This document shows, piece by piece, positions 17,531 to 26,846 of a stretch of 64,000 nt of DNA (positions are counted from its first letter, which is position 1; each line of letters starts with the position of its first letter). The notes under the pieces are model-generated. The model ran no database searches, was not told where the DNA came from, and saw only the letters and a program-made list of their open reading frames with translations. The DNA comes from Bacteroidota bacterium (lineage in GTDB: Bacteria; Bacteroidota; Bacteroidia; AKYH767-A; OLB10): contig JADJOH010000008.1 in the NCBI GenBank assembly GCA_016713925.1, positions 124,001-188,000 on the forward strand, read 5' to 3'. Made by a program: the position numbers and the translations under genes.

Positions 17531-17538
17531 TATATTTG
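17531..17538 (+). promoter_or_regulatory. -7 promoter element of fic
   Basis: TATATTTG (TAnnTTTG) 23 bases before the fic ATG. Together with the upstream iterons it implies that fic, and hsdR behind it, has its own promoter separate from hsdM. Confidence 0.5.
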
Positions 17539-17561
17539 AGCATCAATCCGATTGAGAAGCA

Positions 17562-19106
17562 ATGGCGAAAACCACGTTTTCTATTCAAGTTACCAGCTTC
17601 CATGGCCGAACAGTACCTGAAAAAGGTAAAATAGTTGGCTATGGAGCGATAATAGAAAGCATGCGTTTACCGGTACCCATACCCGATACCTTAGCTTTAA
17701 TTCAGGAGAAAATTAATAAATACAATATAAACGGTTGGCGCGTTTTTTCTCCGGCTTATCAGCCTGAAGAAAGCTTATATAAGCAGTTAGTTTTTGCACT
17801 TAAGTACGAGGGAATAAATCTGTTGGTTTTTAAAGCCTTATTTAAAAAGCTTTCTAAAAAAGAAATTAAAGCACTTTTACAAATTGAACCATCGGGGATG
17901 TATAGCCGCAAAATTTGGTTTTTATATGAGTGGTTAATGAATGCTGAAATTGATTCAAATGTAGATTTAAAAAAGAAAACATATGTACCCCTGCTTGACG
18001 AAAAAATTCAATTTACTATCAGCGGAATTGAATCTCCTCGTCATCGCATCATCAATAATTTACCGGGCACGGTAGATTTTTGTCCCCTGATTTTTAAAAC
18101 CGAGAAATTAAATGAACGTATAGCAGGTAATTTATCCGAACAACAAAACAATTATTTAAAAAAGGTGCATAAGGATGTGTTGCAAAGAGCTTCCTCATTT
18201 TTACTATTAAAAGATTCAAAAGCATCCTTTACCATTGAAGGGGAGAACCCGCCAAACGCAAGAGCTGCCCGCTGGGGAAAAGCCATTGGACAGGCAGGAG
18301 GCAAACCCTTAAGCACCGAAGAGCTGAACCGCCTGCAACAAATAGTTATTGAAAACGGACGCTTTATGGAAATGGGCTTCCGAAAAAAGGGAGGCTTTGT
18401 AGGGGAGCACGACAGAACAACAGGCGAACCCATTCCGGAGCATGTTTCAGCCAGATGGCAGGATATTGATCAACTCATCACCGGTTTATTAAAAACGAAC
18501 GAATTATTAGAATCAGAAGATGATTTTGATGCCGTATTGGCAGCAGCCTTGATTGCATTCGGCTTTGTTTTTATCCATCCTTTTGAAGATGGTAATGGCC
18601 GGTTGCATCGCTACATTATCCATCACGTGCTTGCAACCAAAAAATTTACGCAACAAGGTGTTATTTTTCCTGTCTCCGCTTCTATACTTGATAAAATAGA
18701 TGATTACAGAAGAGTATTGGAATCGTATTCTCACCCGCTGCTTGATCATATAAAATGGAAAGAAACCCCCGATCATAATGTAGAAGTATTAAATGAAACG
18801 ATTGATCTGTACAGATACTATGATGCCACCAAACAGGCTGAGTTTTTATACGATTGTACGGAAGACACCATTAAAAGAGTTATTCCGGAAGAGGTAAATT
18901 ATTTGATCCAATACGATGCATTTAAAAAGTACATGGATAACCAATTTGAAATGCCGGATAAATTGATCGCCACATTGGTTCGTTTTTTACAGCAGCATAA
19001 AGGTGTTTTTTCGAAAAGGGGCAAAGAAAAAGAGTTTAATAGGTTAACCGAAAAGGAAGTACTTAAAATAGAAAAAGCATTTAAAGAAATTTTTACAACT
19101 GAATAG
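17562..19106 (+). CDS. Fic-family protein (AMPylator type) with inhibitory motif
   Basis: An intact 514-residue protein. The catalytic motif HPFEDGNGRLHR is complete at residues 339-350 (His339 catalytic, GNGRxxR for the nucleotide phosphates). An inhibitory helix motif SFTIEGEN at 222-229 (S/T-x3-E-G with Glu226) precedes the Fic fold, the class II arrangement in which Glu blocks ATP binding. A helical region follows, possibly winged-helix at the end (about 450-510). Fic enzymes usually transfer AMP to Tyr/Ser/Thr. The stop is followed directly by the hsdR start (no gap), so the two are translated together. It is the only fully intact gene left in the 15.5-22 kb part of the island. Confidence 0.92.
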   Translation: MAKTTFSIQVTSFHGRTVPEKGKIVGYGAIIESMRLPVPIPDTLALIQEKINKYNINGWRVFSPAYQPEESLYKQLVFALKYEGINLLVFKALFKKLSKKEIKALLQIEPSGMYSRKIWFLYEWLMNAEIDSNVDLKKKTYVPLLDEKIQFTISGIESPRHRIINNLPGTVDFCPLIFKTEKLNERIAGNLSEQQNNYLKKVHKDVLQRASSFLLLKDSKASFTIEGENPPNARAARWGKAIGQAGGKPLSTEELNRLQQIVIENGRFMEMGFRKKGGFVGEHDRTTGEPIPEHVSARWQDIDQLITGLLKTNELLESEDDFDAVLAAALIAFGFVFIHPFEDGNGRLHRYIIHHVLATKKFTQQGVIFPVSASILDKIDDYRRVLESYSHPLLDHIKWKETPDHNVEVLNETIDLYRYYDATKQAEFLYDCTEDTIKRVIPEEVNYLIQYDAFKKYMDNQFEMPDKLIATLVRFLQQHKGVFSKRGKEKEFNRLTEKEVLKIEKAFKEIFTTE

Positions 19107-21981
19107 ATGAGCCATCAAAGCGAAGCGATATTAGAAAGCAATCTCATCAGGCAATTGATCAGCCTCGGCTATGATTCTGTTCAGATTCATGATGGCGATG
19201 CTTTTGTTTCTAATCTTAAAACACAATTAGAGGCCTTCAATAAAACTAAATTCACTGCCAAAGAATTTGATGCCATCCTCAATCACCTGGCCAAAGGCAA
19301 TGTCTTTGAAAAAGCGAAAACACTCCGAGATCGTTTTCACTTGGCAAAAGAAGACTCAACTTCATTTTATGTACGCTTCTTCAACAATGAAGATTGGTCT
19401 ACCAATTTATATCAGGTCACCAATCAGGTGCAGCAGCAGGGTTCGTTTCTGAACCGCTATGATGTAACGCTATTGGTGAACGGTTTGCCCTTAGTACAAA
19501 TTGAATTGAAACGTTCGGGTATTGAAATTAAAGAAGCGTTCAATCAGATTAATCGGTATCAACGTCATTCCTTCTGGAGCAATCACGGCTTGTTTCAGTA
19601 TGTGCAATTGTTTGTCATCAGCAATGGCGTGAATACAAAGTACCTTGCCAACAATCGCCTGCAATCTGTAAAACAAACGTTCTTCTGGGCGGATGAAAAC
19701 AATCGCAACACCACTGAGCTAAGTGCATTTGCCGCTGCATTTCTGAATACGGATCATCTGGGTAAATTCATTGCACATTATGTGGTCATGAATGAAACTT
19801 TTAAAAGCATGATGGTGCTGCGCCCGTATCAATACTTTGCCACCGAGGCCATCATCAGGCAAGTCAGCACCGGTAATGAGAACGGTTACATCTGGCATAC
19901 CACCGGTTCGGGAAAAACATTAACCTCTTTTAAGGCCAGCCAGATCATCATGGATTTGCCCCAGGTCCACAAAGTAGTATTTGTGGTCGATCGCAAAGAT
20001 CTGGATTACCAAACCATGCAGGAGTTTAACAGCTTTAAAAAAGGAAGCGTTGATGTTACCGATGATACCCGGTCCCTGGTCAAACAACTCACCGACGATA
20101 CCAAACTGGTGCTCACCACCATTCAAAAACTGAACAACGCCATCACCAAAGCGCATTATGAAAACAAACTGGAGCATTTAAAGGACAAGAAAATTGTTTT
20201 CATTTTTGATGAATGTCACCGCAGCCAGTTTGGAGAGACCCGCGAACGGCTCACCAACTATTGTCACAAGAGTCAGTTGTTCGGCTTCACGGGCACACCC
20301 ATCTTCGCCGACAACGCCAACAAAAACGAATTCGGAAAGCGCACCACCAGGGATTTATTCGGTAACTGCTTGCATAAATACGTCATCACCGATGCCATCC
20401 GCGATCAGAACGTATTGCGCTTTGGTATCGAGTACGTCGGCAAGTACAGACAAAAAGGAAATACGTTTATAGATATCGATGTCGAGGATATTGACAAAGC
20501 CGAAGTATTGAACGACACCAAACGCTTAGAGAAAATTGCCGATTACATCATTGCCTACCACGGACAAGAAAACATTTAACAAAGAATACTCCGCCCTCTT
20601 TGCCACCACCGGCATTGATACCTTAATCAAATACTACGAGATCTTCAGACGAAAAAAGCTGGCTGGAGAACACGACTTACGTATCGCCACCATCTTCACC
20701 TTTGGCACCAACGAAGAAGACGATGCGGCACAGGATTATTTACCCGATGAAGAATGGTCGATGGCTGCCCACTCCGATCCGGTTTACAAAGCAAGCCATA
20801 CCCGTGATAAGTTAGAAGAGTTCATTGACGACTATAACAAACAATACGGCACTGCCTTTTCTACTAAGGACAGTCAGGCTTTTGAGAATTACTTTAAAGA
20901 CATCAGCAAACGGTTAAAAGAACGCGAGAAGGAAAGTTTCAACGATGAAAAAGATCGTCTGGATTTAGTGTTGGTGGTAAACATGCTCCTCACCGGTTTT
21001 GACGCGAAGAAGGTCAATACACTTTACGTAGATAAGAACTTAAAATACCATGGATTAATTCAGGCCTATTCCAGAACCAACCGAACACTAGGCGAACAGA
21101 AATCGCAGGGCAATATTTTATGCTTCCGCAATCTGAAAGCAGCCACCGATACAGCCATCACACTTTTCTCGAACAAGGAAGCGATTGAAGAAATCATTCT
21201 GCCTCCGTATGCATCTATAGCGGAAAAGTTTAATGAAGCCTTAAAAAATCTCTTAACGATAGCGCCCACCTGGCAAAGCGTGGCGGAGTTGGTGACCGAG
21301 GAAGAAGAGTTGGCATTTGTGCAGGCCTTCCGCGCATTATTGCGGGTGAAGAACGTATTGGCCTCCTACACCGATTTCACTTGGGAAAGCCTGGGCATTG
21401 ATGAACAAACCTTTGAAAACTACAAAACCAAGTACCTCGACTTATACGAAAAGGTAAAGCAAGACAACGCCAAACAAAAGACCTCCATTTTAGACGATAT
21501 CGATTTTGAACTGGAACTCATTCACCGCGACCTGGTCAATGTCGCATACATCATCAAACTGCTGGCCAAGCTGAAGCAAACCAAAACCAGCGATGCCCAG
21601 AAGCAAAAAAATGAAATCCTGAAATTATTAGGTGGCGAAGTGCAACTGAGAAGCAAACGCGAGCTGATTGAAAAATTCATTGAAGAAAATCTCCCAAAGA
21701 TTGACGATGCCGACAACATCCAGGATGAATTCGAAAAATACTGGCAGGAACAAAAAGTATTAGCCCTCGCCAAACTCTGCGAAGAAGAAAGCCTGGACAA
21801 AGAACAATTTAATGCCCTCATCGAAACCTACATCTTCAGTGGCCAAACTCCATTGCGGGATGAAGTATTAAAGTGCTTAGGCAACAGACCAAGTATTTTG
21901 CAGGCACGGGAAATCGGCGAGCGGATTATCGCTAAGATGAAAGAATTTGTAGAAGTGTTTGTGATGGGGATGGTGGCGTAG
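19107..21981 (+). pseudogene. hsdR: Type I restriction endonuclease subunit (HsdR), frameshifted
   Basis: The first part (19107-20579) has the nuclease core (RYDVTLL then VQIELKRSG), Walker A HTTGSGKT, DECH in FIFDECHRSQFG, and FGFTGTP. The frame then breaks. A second frame (readable from about 20570 to 21981) resumes with TFNKEYSALFATTGI, motif VI-like NMLLTGFDAKKVNTLYVDK and the helical C-terminal part. Deleting the G at about 20568 restores HGQKTFNKEY across the join, so a single-base insertion disrupts an otherwise full-length (about 957-residue) HsdR. ATP-dependent translocation and cleavage are therefore probably lost. It directly follows fic. Confidence 0.85.
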
Positions 21982-21995
21982 ATTCTTTCCTATAT

Positions 21996-22013
21996 CCCCG
22001 TATGGGCGACCCT
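21996..22013. repeat. Partial REP copy after hsdR
   Basis: CCCCGTATGGGCGACCCT matches the left half of the REP hairpins next to the RAYT gene at 25.2 kb, with one mismatch. The right arm is missing. Confidence 0.5.
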
Positions 22014-22175
22014 CAGTCATTTAAAATGAATAATGAAAAGGAATTAATATATTTACAAAACAGGAATACAGAGAATATAAATACTAAAATAGCCACTTAT
22101 GTTTTCTGGCACTTTTCCAAAGTCTCATGAATCAAAATAATCCTATCTTGCAAATTACTTCAACCTCCTCTACCA

Positions 22176-23060
22176 ATGAAAATCCTATTCTCCCTCTCCC
22201 TCTCCCTCTCCCTCTCCCTCCTCCTCCTCGCCTTCCATCTCCCCGCCACCGCCCAGCAGATCAACAATGGCGGTTTAGAGTCGTGGCAGACATTTACCAA
22301 TTTCGAGGTGCCGGATTCTTTTTATACGTTTGATCAGAACATTTTTGTTGGAACTGCTACCACCAGCAAAACTACGGATGCGCATTCGGGTCAATATGCG
22401 GCATTGCTTCAAACTCAGGCCGGGCCGACTTCTACCAACTTCTCCGGCACGATGAGCTATGGTTCGTTTTCGGCGGGTCCTGTTAATTATTTTTACGGGT
22501 GGCCATTTGCACAACGTCCCACAAAATTGAAGTTTTGGTATAAGTACATCAACCCGGGGAATGATACAGCCCTTTGCGGTATATTTTTATCTAAATGGAC
22601 TGGTTTGCACACTTCCATTGGCTCAGGAATATTCTATCTTTCTGCCAACACTCCTAACTATACCCTCGCAGAAATACCTGTCAACTATACTTCCGGAGTC
22701 CTACCGGATACTTTAAGCATTGGATTTATGAGCAGCGTTAATGCTAACCCCACCTCAGGCACCATGCTCTACATTGACGATATCTCGCTCGATTATTCCA
22801 CGGCACTTGAAAGTAATCCGGCGATAAATGCCATCCGTGTTTATCCTAACCCGTGTAGCAATGCTATGTACATCACCATTCCCTCGCCGGGCAATCATCA
22901 CTTAACCATTAGAGATGTATTGGGGAGTACCGTTTATCAGAAGGATAACTACAGCAGTCAACTTGCCATAGATTGCAGTCTGTTCAATGCTGGGGTCTAC
23001 ACGATTCATCTTGAAAATGGTGCTTCGACGTTTACAGGAAGGGTGCTGAAGATGGATTAA
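22176..23060 (+). CDS. Secreted PCMD-like protein with T9SS sorting domain
   Basis: Of 294 residues, 1-26 are a signal peptide whose hydrophobic core is encoded by a hexanucleotide repeat. The body (about 28-205) begins NNGGLESWQ and ends YIDDISLDY, the frame of the PCMD (putative carbohydrate metabolism) domain, a jelly-roll-like fold. Residues about 215-294 form a type A T9SS C-terminal domain (RVYPNPCSNAM, FNAGVYTIHL, GRVLKMD). It is probably exported across the outer membrane and attached to the cell surface. The ligand is unknown. Confidence 0.8.
   Translation: MKILFSLSLSLSLSLLLLAFHLPATAQQINNGGLESWQTFTNFEVPDSFYTFDQNIFVGTATTSKTTDAHSGQYAALLQTQAGPTSTNFSGTMSYGSFSAGPVNYFYGWPFAQRPTKLKFWYKYINPGNDTALCGIFLSKWTGLHTSIGSGIFYLSANTPNYTLAEIPVNYTSGVLPDTLSIGFMSSVNANPTSGTMLYIDDISLDYSTALESNPAINAIRVYPNPCSNAMYITIPSPGNHHLTIRDVLGSTVYQKDNYSSQLAIDCSLFNAGVYTIHLENGASTFTGRVLKMD
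22191..22220. repeat. Hexanucleotide microsatellite in a signal-peptide sequence
   Basis: Five tandem TCCCTC units followed by three CTC units. Each hexamer adds Leu-Ser to the signal-peptide core without changing frame. Confidence 0.85.
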
Positions 23061-23221
23061 AGAGTTCGCTTTCCTTCCTGGACGCTGGTATAGTTCCTGT
23101 TACCCGGCAGGAAGCTTCAGAAACTTTCCATGTTGCATTCAAGAATCAATTATCATTCAGGTGGTTTTAACTTCCTTTGTATAAGATTTTACAGGCAATC
23201 TTGAAAAACGAAGTACCAACA

Positions 23222-23671
23222 ATGATAACATTAACACGAACGAATTCCGAAAACAAAGATTTCCAACGGCTGGTTATAGCACTCGACAAAGATCTGGCGA
23301 TAAAAAATGGAACCATGAATGATTTCTTTGTACAATTTAATAAAATCGATTTAATCAATAATGTTGTAATTGCTGTAAGCAACAATGAAGCGGCGGGATG
23401 TGGTGCCATGAAAAAGTACAGTCCTTCCACCATGGAAATAAAAAGAATGTTTGTGCCGGTAGAAATGCGTGGCAAAGGAATCGCTGTAGCCGTTTTAACG
23501 GAGTTGGAAAATTGGGCAAGAGAATTGGGTTTTGAAAAATGTATTTTAGAGACAGGCGATAAAATGCAGGAAGCCATCGGATTGTATAAAAAGTGTGGGT
23601 ATCATATCATACCTAATTATGGTCAATATGAGAAGGTAGAGCGTAGTATATGCTTTGAAAAAATGCTATGA
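23222..23671 (+). CDS. GNAT-family N-acetyltransferase
   Basis: 149 residues from the ATG at 23222; a TTG-initiated extension to 23177 reads unnaturally. The acetyl-CoA site is visible as MFVPVEMRGKGIAVAVL (Q/RxxGxG/A-type loop, about 79-95), followed by LGFEKCILETGDKMQEAIGLYKKCGY, the usual beta5-alpha4 end of the fold. It transfers an acetyl group to an amine; substrate unknown. It is monocistronic. A weak TGTTAGC/GCTAACA stem lies just downstream. Confidence 0.85.
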   Translation: MITLTRTNSENKDFQRLVIALDKDLAIKNGTMNDFFVQFNKIDLINNVVIAVSNNEAAGCGAMKKYSPSTMEIKRMFVPVEMRGKGIAVAVLTELENWARELGFEKCILETGDKMQEAIGLYKKCGYHIIPNYGQYEKVERSICFEKML

Positions 23672-23950
23672 TTTTTGTTAGCCTGCATTGAAATAAAAAG
23701 CGTTGCTAACATTTGATTGACAAAAAATTTGTAACAAAGTACATTGCCGGATAAACATGCCGGATGAATTTAATTATTTTTGAATGACGACTAATTGTAC
23801 TATCACACGGTGGCACTTGTTACGAGCAGGTATAAAATACCATCCCTGCAAAGAATATAAAATTACTAAAGTGGAGACCAGAACCCACTCCAACAAACGG
23901 GGCATATACTCAACAGCCATAGGAGTAGAAAAAATTAATACAACGACCAT

Positions 23951-24403
23951 ATGAAAAAAATGAAAGGACTATTCATTGTAATGAGCTTAATGGCTACCTT
24001 GACTGTTTCAGCACAGGAGTACAAAGTGGTAACGATAGTGGAGTCAATTGTGCCAATGGGTTTAGGACGTTCAAGAATTGTGGATGCACAGGGCACCATG
24101 GATGTGAATGCTCTTACTACCGTTCGCGAAGGAAAAAAATCGAAACAAGATGAGGTGGACAGAGAAGATGTGAAGGAAGGAGGATTGAACCTGAAGGAAA
24201 CAAAATTGTTAAACTTCTACAGCATGATGGGAATAAATTTTGGTAATGTGGCATCCAACGACGCGGTAATTGCAGCAAAAATAAACGAAGTAGTGAAAGA
24301 GGGTTGGTCCGTTGCATTTATCACAAGTGGTGTTGAATCCGACGCAGGAAAAGACGATAGTAAAGGGATATTTATAACGAGAATATTTTTTGTTAAGAAG
24401 TAA
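23951..24403 (+). CDS. Small exported protein of unknown function
   Basis: 150 residues with a clear signal peptide (1-21, cleavage after SAQ or VSA). The rest has a strand-rich start (YKVVTIVESIVP), a charged middle and a C-terminal part ending in ITRIFFVKK. No cysteine, lipobox, membrane helix or known domain. The 279 bp upstream contain no gene. Confidence 0.65.
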   Translation: MKKMKGLFIVMSLMATLTVSAQEYKVVTIVESIVPMGLGRSRIVDAQGTMDVNALTTVREGKKSKQDEVDREDVKEGGLNLKETKLLNFYSMMGINFGNVASNDAVIAAKINEVVKEGWSVAFITSGVESDAGKDDSKGIFITRIFFVKK

Positions 24404-24627
24404 GATGTAAAAGAGATCAGCCAATCGCGGGAGTAGGAATTACATTTTTTTGTATTCATAGCAGTAAAATCAACTCACCGTGTCAATTCATAAACTCACC
24501 AACGTTTTCCAAAACCACATTTAGTAACCGTGAACGTGAACCGAAATTCCGCAGCGAAGATTATAGCCTGGGACATATCCTGGTGAAGGGATTCACCCGC
24601 ATTGCATATCACCACAAGTAAAGTACT

Positions 24628-25158
24628 ATGCCCTACATTCCACACCTCCATCATCGTAGAAGCATCCGGCTGAAAGGATATGATTATTCGCAAGAGGGAT
24701 TATATTTCATTACCATCTGCCAGCAGGACAGAGAATGTTTATTCGGCGAGATTGTGGATGGCGAAATGCTATTGAATGATGCCGGAAAAATGGTGGATGA
24801 TGTATGGCTAAAAATCCCGGAGCGCTTTCCCCATGTGCTCTTGCACGAATACATCATCATGCCCAACCATTTCCACGCCATCCTGGAAATCCTGGGCTCT
24901 GCCCCCGCCGTACGGGCAACCCTTGTGGTAGCCCCTGATAAGGCCGCGGCTCTCGGAGACATTTTAGGCGCCTTTAAATCTATTTCAACAGTGGAATATA
25001 TTCAAGGTGTAAAAAAATGCGGATGGCCCACCTTCAATGGCAAATTATGGCAACGCGATTTTTTTGACCATATCATTCGTAATGAACGATCCTTTCATCG
25101 GATATCCAGATACATCCTCAACAATCCCAAAAATTGGAAGGGAGATAAATTTTATTGA
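24628..25158 (+). CDS. REP-associated tyrosine transposase (RAYT, Y1_Tnp)
   Basis: 176 residues. The N-terminus has the RAYT-type sequence RRSIRLKGYDYSQEGLYFIT. The HUH motif is MPNHFHAI (His-x-His metal ligands, about 75-82), and the C-terminal part has the catalytic Tyr region (SRYILNNPKNW). RAYTs nick single-stranded DNA and are thought to mobilise REP palindromes. Four REP-like sequences lie within 0.5 kb, and one degenerate REP (24908-24934) lies inside the gene itself, adding SAPAVRATLVVAPD in frame. The REP hairpin after the stop may also end transcription. Confidence 0.88.
   Translation: MPYIPHLHHRRSIRLKGYDYSQEGLYFITICQQDRECLFGEIVDGEMLLNDAGKMVDDVWLKIPERFPHVLLHEYIIMPNHFHAILEILGSAPAVRATLVVAPDKAAALGDILGAFKSISTVEYIQGVKKCGWPTFNGKLWQRDFFDHIIRNERSFHRISRYILNNPKNWKGDKFY
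24908..24934. repeat. Degenerate REP copy inside the RAYT gene
   Basis: CCGTACGGGCAACCCTTGTG followed by GTAGCCC. It matches the intergenic REP at 25335-25360 except for two changed bases in the stem. It keeps the frame. Confidence 0.65.
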
Positions 25159-25171
25159 TGCATTAGCATTC

Positions 25172-25366
25172 CCCGTACGGGCGACCCATGTGGTCGCCCT
25201 TTTTGTTGGCACCCCACGATTTTTTCTGCACCGGGCACCCCCATTTATCGCCGGATATGGCTGCAAAATTCTCTCTATGCATATCCCTCTTTCTGCAAAA
25301 GGGGCGACCACAAGGGCCGCCCCTACCAAATCCCCGTACGGGCGACCCTTGTGGTCGCCCTTTTTA
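25172..25366. repeat. Cluster of three REP-like hairpins
   Basis: REP A: stem GGGCGACC / GGTCGCCC at 25179-25199 with loop CATGT and T run after it. REP B: the same stem at 25340-25360, loop CTTGT, then five T. Between them is an inverted, less perfect copy (25302-25322, GGGCGACCACAAGGGCCGCC). Both A and B are preceded by CCCCGTAC. Alternating orientation is the BIME layout. A is 20 bp after the RAYT stop and could be its terminator. Confidence 0.85.
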
Positions 25367-25949
25367 TCGCCGCCCCATTTATCGCCGCCCCCATTTATCG
25401 CCGCCCGATTTATCGCCGCCCGATTTATCGCCGCCCGATTTATCGCCGCCCGATTTATCGCCGCCCCCATTTATCGCCGCCCCATTTATCGCCGCCCGAT
25501 TTATCGCCGCCCGATTTATCGCCGCCCGATTTATCCCCGCCCCATATATCCCGCCCCATATATCGCCGCCCCCTCTATCGCCGCCCCATTTATCGCGCCC
25601 GATTTATCCCCACCGATTTATCCCCACCCGATTTATCCCCACCCGATTTATCCCCACCCGATTTATCGCCGCCCCATTTATCGCCGCCCCATTTATCGCC
25701 GCCCGATTTATCCCCGCCCCATATATCCCGCCCCATATATCGCCGCCCCATATATCGCCGCCCCATTTATCGCGCCCGATTTATCCCCACCCGATTTATC
25801 CCCACCCGATTTATCCCCACCCCATTTATCCCCCCCCCATTTATCCCCGCCCCCTTTATCTCCCCCCCATTTATCGCCGCCCGATTTATCCCCGCCCGAT
25901 TTATCCCCGCCCCATTTATCGCCGCCCCCATTTATCCCCGCCCCGATAA
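25367..25949. repeat. 15-bp minisatellite, roughly 38 copies
   Basis: The unit is close to CATTTATCGCCGCCC, with variants GATTTATCCCCACCC and CATATATCCCGCCC. Most copies are 15 bp, some 14 or 16. Because 15 is a multiple of three and the unit has no stop, all three forward frames stay open for 200-300 codons, giving IYRRP-, FIAAR- and DLSPP-type repeats. I regard these frames as non-genic. The array starts directly at the T run of the second REP, and a seed unit (CCCCCATTTATCGCCGG) is present at 25229-25245. It ends in a CATTTATC/GATAAATG inverted repeat. Confidence 0.9.
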
Positions 25950-25964
25950 ATGAATCTGATACAC

Positions 25965-25972
25965 TACATTTG
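25965..25972 (+). promoter_or_regulatory. -7 promoter element right after the minisatellite
   Basis: TACATTTG fits TAnnTTTG and lies 7 bases before the ATG at 25980, implying a leaderless or nearly leaderless transcript. The minisatellite occupies the -33 region and beyond. Confidence 0.5.
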
Positions 25973-25979
25973 TAAAAAC

Positions 25980-26765
25980 ATGAAATATCTCCCCTCCCTT
26001 ATCACCCTCACACTCGTGTACCTCCTTGCAGGCTGTTCAAACGGAAACCTTGATGAAAAAGGATTTCAGGTGAGCAAAATTACAGACGATACAGACAGTC
26101 CGGATACACTTGGCTTGAATCGCGATTCTTTAAAGATAGAAACTAAGCCCAGCAATGTATTGTTGACAGGCATACCTCATATACGGCTGACCACAATCTA
26201 CAAAGTAAATCTGAACAAAAGGGATAATTCTACATTCATTGGTGGAAACAATTTTCATAATGGATACGAAGAAGCTGATGTGGTTTCAGGGAACAATTGG
26301 AATTATAATATCATTCCCGGACTGGAAGCTGTTTATGGGTATAATATGGTAAACATCTCCCACTACACTATCATCGAAAACAAGCAAAAGAATTTTTTTG
26401 AAAAACCGGTCTTGATCAAGACGTTATATTATCCGACATTTTCCAATGATACCCTGAACCATATCCCTGTACATAGATCCTTTTTTATTGTTACTGTCTA
26501 CAATGATGACACCAATAAAGACGGTTTTATCAACACAAGGGATCTTCGTCGCATTTATCTCTTTAATATCAATGGCGAAAGACAAATGGCATTGGTGAAT
26601 GAAAATTATTCGGTATTCAAGTCCGAATACGATGCTGCTAACGACTACATGTATTTGTTCGCTCAACTAGACAGTAATAACAATGGACAAAAGGAGGAGG
26701 GTGAACCCATTCATATTTTTTGGGTAGACCTGAAAGATCCGGTTAAAACGGGCAGGTTGTATTGA
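25980..26765 (+). CDS. Lipoprotein of unknown function
   Basis: 261 residues from the ATG at 25980. The ATG at 25950 is rejected because it lies in the repeat end and before the promoter element. A type II signal peptide ends in LLAGC, so the mature protein is lipidated. The body (about 20-261) is beta-rich, with DTNKDGFINTRDLRRIYLF and DSNNNGQKEEGEPIHIF, two EF-hand/dockerin-like Asp-rich loops that could bind calcium. I know no family name. It stands alone and its promoter abuts a long tandem array. Confidence 0.7.
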   Translation: MKYLPSLITLTLVYLLAGCSNGNLDEKGFQVSKITDDTDSPDTLGLNRDSLKIETKPSNVLLTGIPHIRLTTIYKVNLNKRDNSTFIGGNNFHNGYEEADVVSGNNWNYNIIPGLEAVYGYNMVNISHYTIIENKQKNFFEKPVLIKTLYYPTFSNDTLNHIPVHRSFFIVTVYNDDTNKDGFINTRDLRRIYLFNINGERQMALVNENYSVFKSEYDAANDYMYLFAQLDSNNNGQKEEGEPIHIFWVDLKDPVKTGRLY

Positions 26766-26813
26766 ACCAGAGGGAATACAATTTTTAATTGTTAGTTACA
26801 TTCAATTCGTCTC

Positions 26814-26821
26814 TATCTTTG
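26814..26821 (+). promoter_or_regulatory. -7 promoter element of the HMA-AraC gene
   Basis: TATCTTTG (TAnnTTTG) 25 bases before the ATG at 26847. Confidence 0.45.
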
Positions 26822-26846
26822 CTTACTAAACAGATCGCCCCCTTTT

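Noticed and set aside
23091..23135. CTTCCTG...CAGGAAG stem as a terminator after the PCMD-like gene
   Set aside because: Long loop and no T run; too weak to call.
25037..25975. Three long overlapping forward ORFs (200-312 codons) over the minisatellite
   Set aside because: They exist only because a 15-bp stop-free unit keeps every frame open. There is no start context, the products are pentapeptide repeats in all frames, and they overlap the RAYT gene and REPs.
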